NCBI GenBank assembly: GCA_030068145.1
Contig: JAPJBO010000023.1
Coordinates: forward strand, 186,001-250,000
Length of the DNA: 64,000 nt
Direction of reading: 5' to 3'
Source: Diplonema papillatum
Taxonomy: Eukaryota > Euglenozoa > Diplonemea > Diplonemida > Diplonemidae
Shown piece by piece: positions 39,456 to 49,918 of the stretch. The first letter of the stretch is position 1. Each line of letters opens with the position of its first letter. Made by a program: the position numbers and the translations under genes. The notes beneath the pieces are model-generated. The model searched no databases. It was not told the DNA's origin and worked only from the letters and a program-made list of their open reading frames with translations.

Positions 39456-41925
39456 CGATAACGTTTTTCAAATACACACAGCAGATCAAAGAAAGGGGGG
39501 AAAGGTGGAAAATGCAGATCAAACGGGAGTAGAATGTGCACACTCGCTTATCCGACTCTTGACTTACTATGCCGTGTTCTGAAAGCTGTCGAGGGGCCCC
39601 TCCATAGGTTCTCGCATGATTCGTTCGCCTATGTAACACTATCCGTTTGTAGTACGCTTCGCAATTGTGTTCTTGCACTCTAGCCGAATGGCGGGTGGCG
39701 GATTTCCGCGCTCGGGCGCAAGACACAATTATGCTGCTTTTGCAGTGCAAGCCGAACCCGGTTCGCGACTTCGGTTGCGGTAAAGTGTTACAAAGTCTTC
39801 GGCTTTCAGATCCGGATACGCGTATGCAACAGATAGTTAGAGGTCACTTGAAGGATACCCGTGTGCAGCGTTCGAAAGAGTTTGCGTATCTGGAGTCTTT
39901 TTTTTTTTCGGGGGGGTGCCCTTTTGACCCTATGTATTTTAATATTTTTTGAGAAGAGAATTTACGACAGCCTCGAGGATATTCGTCATTTCCTGCGTTC
40001 GTCCAGTGTAATTGTCGTCCAAGTTACTGACCGTGGGAAGGGGTTCCAAGTACATGCTGTTAAGTCTGTCTGAGTGCGCGATGCAGTTTACCGATAGCCA
40101 CCGCGTGCCTTCTGTGCCAGGGGTCGGATACGTTTACTTGCTGACCGGTGCTAACGTTGTAGAAGGCCCACCTATCAGCCTGAGTTCAGCTCCACAAGGT
40201 TCGTTTCGTTAAGGCAACTCATGATCACTTCGGTGTGAGGGATTAGTCCTGTTAGAAACTACTTGTGGGCGCCTGCTCCGTTGCGTGGTCTTCTCTCCGT
40301 ACAGTGTTCCACATCTGGAAGGTCCTTGCGTTCAGTTCGCGCTTCCTGTGGGCACAAAGACAGTCGATGACTTCAGGAAGGAATCAGCCATTCTTGCGTG
40401 ATGTAATGTGGAGTGCAGATTCCGTTTGTTGCCACCTTGGGTTGTCAGCCCAGTCCTCCCCAGTTCTGGGTTCGGTCCGGGACCCGTGAAATTAGGTGAA
40501 TTTGTTCCGAAACTGAAAATTTGTTCCGGGAAGTGAAAATTTGTTCCGGAACTGAAAATCGTCGGACGTCGAAAGTTTTCCGACGAAAAGAGTACTTTGC
40601 TCCAAGTTGAGTCTTGAGTGTGTCCAAGTTCTGGGTCCAAGTTGTGAGTCCGAGTGTCCAAGTTCTGGGTCCAAGTTGTGAGTCCAACTTGAGGGGGCGG
40701 TGGAATTGGCGAGATTTTTGCTTCGCAGGAAAATGCGTGCAACCGTCAATACGCAGAAGGAAGGAAATGTTACCCGAACTGTAACTACTGCCTCTACAGT
40801 TGCAGGGAAGGCGACTCAACTTTCAGGTTGCTACCTTGACTTTCGCCCAGGAGGGAGTTTCTTGCTACCATAGGTTCCTAACATTTCAAGCGGCATTTGA
40901 AGAATTTTCGCGCTGCCCATGGGTCTTGGCTTTAGGCCAGCTTCGTCGCTTGCTCGCGTTGGCCAGAACTTCGGAACGAGTTGAAAGGAGAACCCGCTTC
41001 ATAATAACAAGCCCAAAAAAAGGAAGACGCTTTCAAATGATGCCGCCGTCGATCATGACGTGATGACGTGATGAAGCAAAACGTAAAAGCGAAAAACGCC
41101 GCTGTCGAGCGGAAGTTTTTTCAGGGACAAAGTTCGCTTGAGATTTTTAGCGGCTCTGAAGGTAAGGGAAACTTGTGGGAAAAATCATCAGCAACATGGT
41201 TATCCGTACAGCATTCTTCAGCAGCGTCAGCTCCGAGCCGTTCTGACTCTTATCCGCTCTGAAGAACCCCGGTGAAACCAAGCTATTCAACAACCGAAAA
41301 GGTACTCCGACCGCCACTTGTTGGGTAGCGGAAGGACTTCACGTCAAGTTGGTGAAAGACGTGGCAACGTGGGGCTGTATAGCACCAGGCATTTTTTTAA
41401 TCTGAAACAGTCTTTGAAAACAAAAGCAACACGTGTTGAAAACGGGCGATGTCCAACCTAACGAAAACGTGTCACGTTGTCGGCGGGAGCCTGTTGTGAA
41501 AGTTTCTTCCATTCGAAAACTATGAAGTTTGTTCAAAAACACAGAAGCATTTTCGCCAAGAAGCTACACCGTGTGCCCAAGCGCGCACGCTATGAAAATA
41601 CGTGTAGGGCAACCAATCTATCGCACGAACCACAGCAGAAGAGCAGCACACATTGGCGAATTTTGGTGGTTGGGTTTGGTGCGATCCGCTTTACAGGGTT
41701 TCTTCACTGAGGACTCTCACGGTTCCGGACATGGTAAGTATCTGTTTGTAGCTGCGCCGTCCACTATGGTCGCAGGTCACTGGCGATGAGGGGCTCCTAC
41801 GATTCTCCTCCTTCCTGCGCGCTTACCGCGCACTCTGCGTGTGATGTGCCGTCTACTGATATGACTCTAACCGAGCACATGTCATTGTGTGGGGTGCTTG
41901 AGAAGTTCTCCTTTTCTGCTGCGTC
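39456..41925. other. Intergenic, no supported gene
   Basis: Apart from the TTGTTCCGG cluster (40496-40560) and its tandem neighbour, no repeat or coding motif is recognised. Several 60-100 residue frames exist on both strands without domain features. Confidence 0.45.
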
Positions 41926-42177
41926 TTACTTCTTTTTCGGCTCAGCATTCAGCTTCGCGATCCTCTTGGCCTCCTTTTCGGCCTTTCTTGCCTTTTCTTC
42001 AGCAAGAGCTTCCTTCTTTGCCTTTACCGCATCTCTCTGGACGGATTCAGCAGCGATCTTCGCTGCTGTGTCACCCTTTCGGGCTTGAATCCCGTCATTA
42101 CCACCGCCACCTACAGTAGACTTCCCCTGTTTATCCGCAAGTCTCTTCTGCGCCTGGCGGCTGTTTGAAACTGACAT
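41926..42177 (-). CDS. Small basic helical protein, 83 residues
   Basis: From the ATG at 42177 the frame reads MSVSNSRQAQKRLADKQGK, a glycine-rich link, then a continuous charged helix rich in Lys, Glu and Ala (EKARKAEKEAKRIAKLN) ending EPKKK. This ATG is chosen because the upstream extension in frame has different composition. A short, lysine-rich, coiled-coil-like protein of this sort suggests a nucleic-acid or ribosome-associated role, but no family is identified. The codon pattern looks coding and the frame has no homologue elsewhere in the window. Confidence 0.6.
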   Translation of the reverse strand: MSVSNSRQAQKRLADKQGKSTVGGGGNDGIQARKGDTAAKIAAESVQRDAVKAKKEALAEEKARKAEKEAKRIAKLNAEPKKK

Positions 42178-44094
42178 CGTGCCTTGCTGCCCACAACTTT
42201 TTTTGGTTCCTAGTACGAAGTTTGGTTTTCGAAGGGCTCGCTGGAGTTGGCTCTTCAGTGCAATAGGAGCCAGCATTTCACGTCCGGTGTGAACAAACTC
42301 CGAGCTCACGCCGAATGAAGCTTGGCGAAGACCTCCTATTTCGCTTTGCCCGCCCAGTCTTGGTCCTCCTCTGTGGCGCTACTACGTGGAGACAATTACT
42401 TGCCCCAAACAACCCTGCTATCCTGGCGTTCAGCGATATGTCACCCCCAGACACGCGGTGCTCAAAATGCCCGGTAGCAATACCCGAGTCTAGAATCCCT
42501 TCCGTTTTTGTGCGGTCGATTTTTTTTATCAACTCCGCTTTTTTGACTGATTGTTCGTTTTGTTGGGGCCATCCGAGGGAAAGTTGGAACGAGCCGCCTG
42601 CAAGATCCCACTTGCGATTTGCAGGTCAGCACCCAACGACGACTACTAGAGCCTCCAGTTCACCATCTTTCGTATATTTCTCCTGTTTCTTCTTCTTCTA
42701 TGTTCGCGGGGGTGCCTTGGGGGAAAAGAAGAAGCAGGATAGCTCGTCAAGCACAGGAACGGTTCAGGCTGATGTGGCGAGATGTTAGAAGAACTTAGTG
42801 CCCACGGCAACGGAAGTGAAAAATAGAGCAGCCGCCGATGCCAATATGTCTCTCCACAACCCGATCCGCTTTCTGGTAAACGACCCTTCCAGCTGCACCG
42901 GTCCAGCGACGTTCCGAGAGAGCAATAATCAACAGAACCAGGAGCAAATCCCAGGGGGAATGCGACAGCGGACAGTTGTATTCCAATAGCCGCTGCTACC
43001 TCGTAGGTCGCACACGTAGCTCCTTGGTTGGCTTCCGGCGGTCGTAAGTGCGACGGTCGCAACCCAAAAATGCGAACCACTAGGTAGCAAGTGTCCCAGC
43101 TCAAAACAAACCGAAAGAGAAACGAGAAGAGATGTGAAAACGGGTTTTTGTCTTGAGGCTTTTCGTGTTATTCTGCAGATGCTTTGAGCTATCTTTGTGT
43201 CTTTGTGTCTAAGCTTTCAGTCGTCTTCTTAACCATGGTTAAGTGCGCAAATGGTGTCAGCCGAAGCTGGTAAAGCTTGTTCAGCATTGAGTTCTTGTAA
43301 GTACATGAACCCCATGGATTAGCATGCACTGTTTAGCACTGAGTTCTTCGGGAACTCCAGCCCTAAAACCTGGCGCCGTTCACTCTGCCACCGCGGTGTA
43401 CCGCTGTTTAGCGGCTGTGACACCGCGCAAGGGTAAAACGCTCTTTTGTTTTCTTTTCGATTGCTTTTGATGGGGCATGAGACAATCCACACGGTTCGAA
43501 CGGTGGGACCCACCGCTCGAAAAACATTCGCACTAATTGTTTGACTCTCTAACAGAGATGATTTGAAACAGATACCCGCTTGACTACGTCGACAATCGCT
43601 ACCACGCTGGTTAGAAAACTCTTTGCACACATTTTCTCACGCTTGAAACTAGTTCACACCAAAGGTGCTTGTGGCTGTCCCCCATCTGCTCGTCAGACTT
43701 TTGAACGCTCACGCCTCGAAAGGTTTGCTTCCTCCTTCATTTAGCCCTGCTGCCCTGGCAGCTGCAGACTTTGCCCACGTTGCTAAGTGACATGTCCGGA
43801 CCTAATTTTCACCACCTTCGGTCAGTTGATGATGATCATCCTTCACTTCGTTTCTCAGCGCAAGCCCCCAACTCTGGAAATGTTGCTGGTCCAAAACTTC
43901 GTACCGGAGAACCAAGTTGGCAGGGAGAGGAAAAATCTCGTTCATTTTTTAGCTATGCTTATTGGACGTGGGGACCGGCAACTCTGCCGGTCCCCACGAA
44001 GCTTGGTAGTTTGTTGCCTTGTGTCCTGTCACCTGAGCAGATACTTACCCGATAAAACATGACCGCAACCTTACGAGCACTTTTTGCGTTGCCA
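42178..44094. other. Intergenic, one dispersed 3'-end fragment
   Basis: 43278-43333 (CAGCATTGAGTTCTTGTAAG ... GGATTAGCATGCACTG) matches 61856-61906, just beyond the stop of the 61.9-kb LINE, so it is a LINE 3' untranslated fragment. The rest shows no supported gene; long frames near 42315-42788 and 42646-43104 overlap on opposite strands and lack motifs. Confidence 0.5.
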
Positions 44095-44635
44095 GTTACT
44101 GGGGGGGGTCGAATACAGGAGGTACCTTGAATGTATCACCCACTTCCACGAAAAAGTGTCACAGATTTTCTGTCTGAAAAGCAGCCCGTTTTGGGTCAAA
44201 ATTTTGGAATTTTTGGGAAATTTTTTTTGGGATGGAAAGAGCTATCCCTGGCGATTATGGGCAAGCAATCAGCTCCCAAAATCTGGCGTGCAGATGGACA
44301 AAAGGTCGGTTTTGGGGCTGTTTCAAAACCCCAAAAAAACGATGAATCGAACCACCGACCCCCAAACCCCTGTGTGGGTGTGGTAACCTCTGGACCATGG
44401 GCTAAAAAAAACGGCGGATTTTTTTTAGATGAGGCACCTTTTCCTTCTATCCTGTCTTCTTTTCGGCGGAAAATCTTTTTGTTCACTACCGAGTGAGAAT
44501 TTTTGAACTCATTTTGAGTTCTTCGCAAACCGGGCGAAACAAGCTCCCGTAGGGCAGAAATACCGTCCTGGGACACTGGAAACGAGTAAATGACGATCTC
44601 GCACTTTTCGATAAGAATTCCAACTGAGCAGGCGC

Positions 44636-44704
44636 TAAAAGCGAATTTTGGGCCCCTGTAGGCCTTGGTTCGATTCCCCCGGTCCGAATTTTTTTTTTTT
44701 GCGA
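44636..44704 (+). repeat. tRNA-like 3' half followed by a T tract
   Basis: TTGGTTCGATTCCCCCGG is a B box with T-loop, followed by GTCCGAA and a run of 12 T, as expected for a Pol III unit or a SINE head. The 5' half does not fold into a convincing tRNA. Confidence 0.4.
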
Positions 44705-44905
44705 TTTTTCGGTGTGAAAAGCAGCCGTCTGGAAATTATTTTCGAGGTCTTTTTGGGAAATCTTTCGGTTTTCGAGTAGTTCTGGGATGCGCGATTATGG
44801 GCAAGCTGCCAGCTAGCCCAGCGATCAAAATCTGACCCCCTCCTGGATGCAGAGAGAAAAAAAACCGATCTCCAGGACCCCATTTTTTCGGGTGCCGACC
44901 TCCAT

Positions 44906-45106
44906 TCCCGGGGGGGGGGGGGGGGGGTTTGCAAGAACGTGCTTGGAATGGGTATGTGCTCAACACCGCACTGGTCCCGTCCGCGCCGTGTTTCGGTCCT
45001 TTAAGCCACGGACACATAAGGCGGACCATCATCAGCGTGGAACCTGAGTGTCTGCAGACAGGACTGCGGTGTGAGTCTGGGGGGGGGGGGGGGGGGGGGG
45101 GGGGGG
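44906..45106 (-). repeat. Dispersed repeat, copy D, bracketed by polyG tracts
   Basis: Inverted copy of the 23.3-kb repeat (44930-45078) with one 25-bp unit at its end (45052-45076). G homopolymers flank it: about 20 G ending at 44928 and 28 G at 45079-45106. Confidence 0.9.
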
Positions 45107-45309
45107 TCGGTCAAAAATTTTATCCGACCAAATATTCGGAAAGCCCTGTCCTCAACGGATTCAAACGTGTCCTCAAAATCTCGAAACGACCATTTTCGGA
45201 CCTGCAGATGGAAATTTTCGGCAGAAATCCGAAAAAAGCCGAAATCTGTGACACTTTTTCGTGGAATGGGTGGTATACAAGAGGCATTTTGGAAATCAGG
45301 AAAAAAGTT

Positions 45310-45558
45310 GGGTTTTTTCTCCGCATAACAGACCTTTTTCGACGGTTTTCTGATCACGATGAGCTCCGATGAAGAGAACCGTGAAAAATAGACCCGAATT
45401 GTGTGCGTGGTTCGTGGGTCTTTACCAGATGCGGGGCACCGGGCGTGGAACCCACAGGTTTTCAATGGAAAGGACGGGAATCGACCCGCTGGTTGGTGGC
45501 ATTTCTTTGCTGGCCCGTGTAGCAGACCTTTTTCGGCGAATTTGTGCTCGCGTTCAGC
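45310..45558 (+). repeat. R repeat, interrupted by X (left part)
   Basis: R units carry TAGCAGACCTTTTTCGGCGA, TCAGCTCCGATGAAGAGAAC and AAAATAGACCCG. One full unit (45310-45490) is followed by a second that is cut at 45558 and resumes at 47496-47560 beyond transposon X. Two further units lie at 54455-54800. Confidence 0.85.
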
Positions 45559-47495
45559 CAGGGCTGGTTAGCCACAACTTGCCACATTGTGGCCCATTTA
45601 GCCACAACTTTAGCCACAATGTTGTGGCTAAATTGTGGCTAAATGTGCAAAAATTTTGATCGAAAAAAAGACCACCCAAAACACGCTAAACACCGTTTTT
45701 TGTGTGGATTTTCGTGTTTTTTGGATGGTTTTGGGTATTCTGGGCCTCATACCCCCCCAACAGACCTCGAGTTCGCTTCTCGTGGATTCGAGTGGTTTTT
45801 GCCAACTTGCAGCCAAGTGCTGCCAATTTCTGGGGTGACTCAGCCAGAATTCGCTATTATTTTGCGAAATCCGCGGCTTGTGGGGGTTTTCCCGGATGGT
45901 ACTGGACCCTTTCGACAATTTCAGGTGGATTCTGTGCGAATAAACGGGGGAAATCCTTGCCAGGCTCCTCGTTCCACACGGTGGCCACACGTGACGAAGC
46001 TCCCCAACCGGACTTCTAACCGGAGCCGACAACAAGGCACACCGGAAACCGTTCCTCTCCCGACCTAACGGAGCTAAAGGATGGCCAGGTACATTCATGT
46101 TCCCATGTTTCCCTCTCAAAAGGCTAAGGCCCAGGCTCCGTACACTTCAAAAAAAGAAACGTGGCAACCGTGTGGCGACCAGCCTGCTGTCCAGACCGAT
46201 TCAATCGCCGGCGATTTTGAACACTGTGGTATTTTCGACAGCAGGACTCGGTCCAAGTCCCGGGGTAGGCTGTCATCGCGGATAATGACTTCAACAGTTC
46301 ACTACGAATGCGACACGATCATGTCCGCAAACCCGTTGCACAGGATTTGCACCGACCCGTGCACCAGTTTGCTGTCGGTTCCTTGCTACTGTAAAAAGTT
46401 TCCGTTCATCGATTACTTGTTGCAACTGTTGCATTGCAAGCAACCTATCCTGGACTCAGGCTGGGGGCTGATTTCACCGTCAAATTTGATGCCATGATGA
46501 GAACGCGAAACCGAGAGTCTGGTAAGCACATGACTGGCGCTTGCACGGTGCAGAGTACGGAAGAGTACACTGCGCAGCGGTGCTGCCTGCCAAGCGGGTC
46601 ACCTCCTCCTGAACACCGAGCAGGATGACGGTCACTGGTCTCGCCGCGCCTGGGCAGTGCTACACCGTGCAGTGCACGGCGATGCAGAGCTGATGCGCAC
46701 CGGTTGTGATACAACCTGTTCTGCATCTCCCTCGGGTGCGGCTCCGAGCAGCACCAACCTGGTGACCAGGCTCGGTGCGATTCGCACTGAACTAAGCCGT
46801 GACGAAGAAGAACGAAAAAGCGGATGAGTGGATGAGTGAACGTCGTTGCATGCAGGTCCGCGGCTGGAACAACTTCAATTCAGAATGTCAGTGGCATGAA
46901 TTGAAGGATGTCAAGCTTTCGCAGCCTGAATCAGGACTGCTGAGAGGAAAGGTGAGTCCCAGTCGACTCTCGAGCTGTTGGGAGTGGCAGTGGCAATAAA
47001 CCGGGACCGCGGTAGCATGAACCATGTTTGGAACGTGCACGTGACACGAAGATACCCATCCCGTGTTGCGCAGCGCACGGGACCGGGGAGCCTGGCAAGC
47101 ATTTCCCCCGTTTATTCGCACAGAATCCACCTGAAATTGTCGAAAGGGTCCAGTACCAACCGGGAAAACCCCCACAAGCCGCGGATTTCGCAAAATAATA
47201 GCGAATTCTGGCTGAGTCACCCCAGAAACTGGCAGCACTTGGCTGCAAGTTGGCAAAAACCACTCGAATCCACGAAAGGCGAACTCGAGGTCTGTTGGGG
47301 GGTATGAGGCCCAGAATACCCAAAACCATCCAAAAAACACGAAAATCTACCCGAAAAACGGTGTTTAGCGTGTTTTGGGTGGTCTTTTTTTCGATCAAAA
47401 AATTTGCACATTTAGCCACAATTTAGCCACAACATTGTGGCTAAAGTTGTGGCCCAATGGGCCACATTGTGGCAAGTTGTGGCTAACCAGCCCTG
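45559..47495. mobile_element. TIR transposon X with ~410-bp arms and 7-bp target duplication
   Basis: Arms 45559-45968 and 47087-47495 are near-identical inverted repeats beginning CAGGGCTGGTTAGCCACAA. GTTCAGC flanks both ends (45552-45558 and 47496-47502). Removing X and one GTTCAGC restores the R repeat seen uninterrupted at 45340-45390 and 54490-54530. The 1.1-kb interior has no recognised transposase. The ends and duplication length fit hAT- or P-like cut-and-paste elements, but the superfamily is not settled. Confidence 0.9.
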
Positions 47496-47689
47496 GTTCA
47501 GCTCCGATGAAGAAAACCGTGGAAAATAGACCCGGGGACGACAAATTACGTGCGTCTTTCAAGAAGAAGAGAGTTCCCGCGGTTTCCGGGTTTGCGGTAC
47601 TTTTTCCATTTCTTTTTCGGGAAAATTGCAGGATCGGCACGCCGAATAGAAGAGGTACCTCTTGTATTCGACCCCCCCCAGTAACACAA

Positions 47690-48600
47690 AGTACGTGCGC
47701 TCGGCTAAGGCCGGCGCGTGGCGAGACTGGAGGCAGCAGTTAAAGTTCGTGAGATCTGGTGAAGCTAAGATCGGGCGGGCGAAACAAAGTTCGGGCTAAG
47801 CAAAGTTCTGGTGAAGCAAAGTTCGGATGAAGCGAAACAAAGTTCGGACGAAGCTAAGTTCGTCGAACCTAAAGCAAAGTTCTGGTGAAGCTAAGTTCGG
47901 GCGAAACAAAGTTCGGGTGAAAGTTCTGGTGAAGCAAAGTTCGGGCGAAGCTAAGTTCTGGGTGAAGCAAAGTTCGGGCGAAGCAAAGTTCGGGCGAAGC
48001 TAAGTTCGGGCGAAACAAAGTCCGGGCGAAGCTAAGTTCTGGGTGAAGCAAAGTTCTGGTGAAGCAAAGTTCGGATGAAGCAAAGTTCGGGTGAAGCAAA
48101 GTTCGGGCGAAGCTAAGTTCGGGCGAAACAAAGTCCGGGCGAAGCTAAGTTCTGGGTGAAGCAAAGTTCTGGTGAAGCAAAGTTCGGATGAAGCAAAGTT
48201 CTGGTGAAGCAAAGTTCGGGCGAAGCTAAGTTCGGGCGAAACAAAGTTCGGACGAAGCTAAGTTCGGCGAACCTAAAGCAAAGTTCTGGTGAAGCTAAGT
48301 TCGGGCGAAACAAAGTTCGGGTGAAGCAAAGTTCTGGTGAAGCAAAGTTCGGGCGAAGCAAAGTTCGGGCGAAGCAAAGTTCGGGTTCTGGTGGCAAGTT
48401 CGGCGCCAGTACCCCGGCCCCCCCCGGGCCCCCCCCCCCCGACTCCGTTTCCCGTGGTGACCCAAATGCCGCGAGATATTGAAAAACTCCGTAAAAACGC
48501 AATTTTCGGGCACATTGGACCTGGAAACGCAACAAAACCTCGAAAACAATCTTCGACCGGAAAAATGTCATGGGCGGGGTTCGAACCCGGAAAAGCCGGG
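47690..48600 (-). repeat. Composite element with 16-bp minisatellite core, copy 2
   Basis: Same left flank (GTACGTGCGCTCGGCTAAGG) and right flank (GTTCTGGTGGCAAGTTCGGC ... GGGTTCGAACCCGG) as copy 1. The core 47745-48385 is shorter. It is followed by GGCTATTCACATTGCATGTT, a LINE 3' sequence. Confidence 0.85.
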
Positions 48601-48654
48601 TTGGCTCGAATAGAGGCTATTCACATTGCATGTTCATAGGACCTCCAGTCTCGA

Positions 48655-48965
48655 AAAAGAGAAGCAAACCGAGACCGCCGGCCGTGTAGCTGAAATGCCG
48701 CCGGGCCCCGCCAGCAGGGTGAGTTGCGGCCGGATACCGGACACGAGAAGCCTGCTGGTGGGCCTCGAGGAAGCGCTCCTGCAGAGGGTTCATGTGGTCG
48801 GGTCGGAGCGGTCTTTGGGGTCGCTCCGCCGCTACTCGAACTCCTTCCGCAGGCATCCGAGCTTCGCTTCCGCAGTCAGTGCGGGACGCTCCGGCGCAAT
48901 CGGAGAGAAAACTCCGCAGTAGACGGGGACTAGAAGAACCCCGGAACCACACGGTTCGCACCTGC
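48655..48965 (-). other. GC-rich possible LINE C-terminal remnant
   Basis: Minus-strand frames give DHMNPLQERFLEAHQQASRV and, in another frame, ALTAEAKLGCLRKEFE. The position just upstream of the LINE 3' marker CATTGCATGTTCA suggests a decayed LINE end, but no knuckle is visible. Confidence 0.3.
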
Positions 48966-49011
48966 CACAGCGACTGGGGGCAGTACCGCGGGTACCGTCT
49001 GAAAAAGTTAG

Positions 49012-49094
49012 GCGACTGTTCGAGAATGGGCAAAAAATTAGCGAGTGTTCGAGAATGGGCAAAAAGCTAAATTGTGCTCGAGAATGGGAATTAG
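49012..49094 (+). repeat. Diverged 30-bp repeat, three units
   Basis: GTTCGAGAATGGGCAAAAA repeated; related to the GCTGGAATGGGCAAAAAG 30-bp family at 56.7, 58.7 and 60.5 kb. Confidence 0.75.
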
Positions 49095-49130
49095 CCCTTT
49101 CTTGGGTCCCGTTTCTTGGATTTTAAAAAG

Positions 49131-49204
49131 TATTCCCGTCCGGGCTCGAACCGGAGACCTTCGCCGTGTTAAGGCGACGTCATAACCAACTAGACCACGG
49201 GAAC
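49131..49204 (-). tRNA. tRNA-Val (anticodon AAC)
   Basis: Folds fully. The acceptor GTTCCCG pairs with CGGGAAT (one G-U), plus discriminator A. The D arm is GTCTAGTTGGTTATGAC. The anticodon stem TCGCC/GGCGA has loop TTAACAC, giving AAC. The T stem TCCGG/CCGGA has loop TTCGAGC. Both internal promoter boxes are canonical (TGGTCTAGTTGG, GGTTCGAGCC). A Pol III terminator TTTTT lies just past the 3' end (49126-49122 on the minus strand). It looks functional. A LINE poly(A) tail ends 10 bp upstream. Confidence 0.93.
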
Positions 49205-49214
49205 CCGAACGGCC

Positions 49215-49918
49215 TTTTTTTTTTTTTTTTTTTGCAAGAGGCACCACATTCTTTTGGCGGCTCCGGAGAGCCGCGTTCCAGTTTTCGGGCAGGCTTTACG
49301 GGCCTCTTCGGGCCGGAAGGCATGCCAGAGAGACACAAGACACATGCAAGAGAGATGGGCTATGGAACAGGGGGGTTATCAGTGCGTGGGTGTCCAGTAT
49401 CTGAGCCTTTCACACAAACCAGCCAGGTGGCGGTTGAGTGAGGCCAGGTGGAAGACCCGGGAGACCTCTGGCTTCTTTCTTTCTTTCTCTGCCACTGGAA
49501 CTCGGAGGGGGGGAGAGTGTTGGAATGTGGGAAGCATGGTGGAATGAAAGGATGGTGTGGTGTGGCGGAGCACACGGTTGCTTGTTTGATTGCGGTGCCT
49601 CTCCCCGTAGGGCCTTGACGGCCGGGTATCGAGGCACCGGCGGGACGTTGGGGACTGACTATGGCTGTGTACTGGCCCGTAACTGGGCACGGTCCGTAGG
49701 CCGGCGCCCGCTGACTCTGCCCCGGCTATGCTTTTCGCCAGGGAAAAATAAAGCTTGCTCAGCGCCATTATCTAGTCCCAAATACAATACAGTTTCAGAA
49801 TTGTTGCAGGAGAAGCCGGGTTGGCTCGAATAGAGGCTATTTACATTGCATGTTCAAATGGGCAACAGCCCCGAGCTCGCCGTTCAGCCAGCAGCGCGCA
49901 AGCAGGTGGCGAGCGCCC
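49215..49918 (-). other. LINE copy A 3' untranslated region and poly(A) tail
   Basis: Read on the minus strand from the stop of the RT frame: the TGAACATGCAATGTAAATAG marker, a tRNA-like GGGGCAGAGTCAGCGGGCG stretch, a long region with many small differences from copy B, then GTGGTGCCTCTTGC and a 19-A tail. The last part is duplicated at 52737-53235, and a fragment recurs at 53250-53330. Confidence 0.85.

Larger units (their letters stand above)
44095..47685. mobile_element. TIR element Z, 3.6 kb, G-tract family
   Basis: Left 44095-44127 and right 47653-47685 are inverted repeats with one mismatch over 33 bp, containing CTGGGGGGGGTCGAATAC and AGGTACCT. Counting the outer TA in GTTA/TAAC as target duplication gives ends CTGGGG...CCCCAG. 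Same end style as the MITEs at 17.7 and 33.8 kb. The interior carries other elements (a polyG-flanked repeat at 44.9-45.1 kb, transposon X at 45559-47495). No transposase seen. Confidence 0.85.

Noticed and set aside
42315-42788. 157-residue plus frame
   Set aside because: Contains a CxxC by chance but overlaps an equally long antisense frame and has erratic composition.
49770-49860. Spliced-leader-like sequence (CTGAAACTGTATTG on minus)
   Set aside because: Short resemblance to the end of kinetoplastid-type leaders only; no donor GT and no leader-length context.
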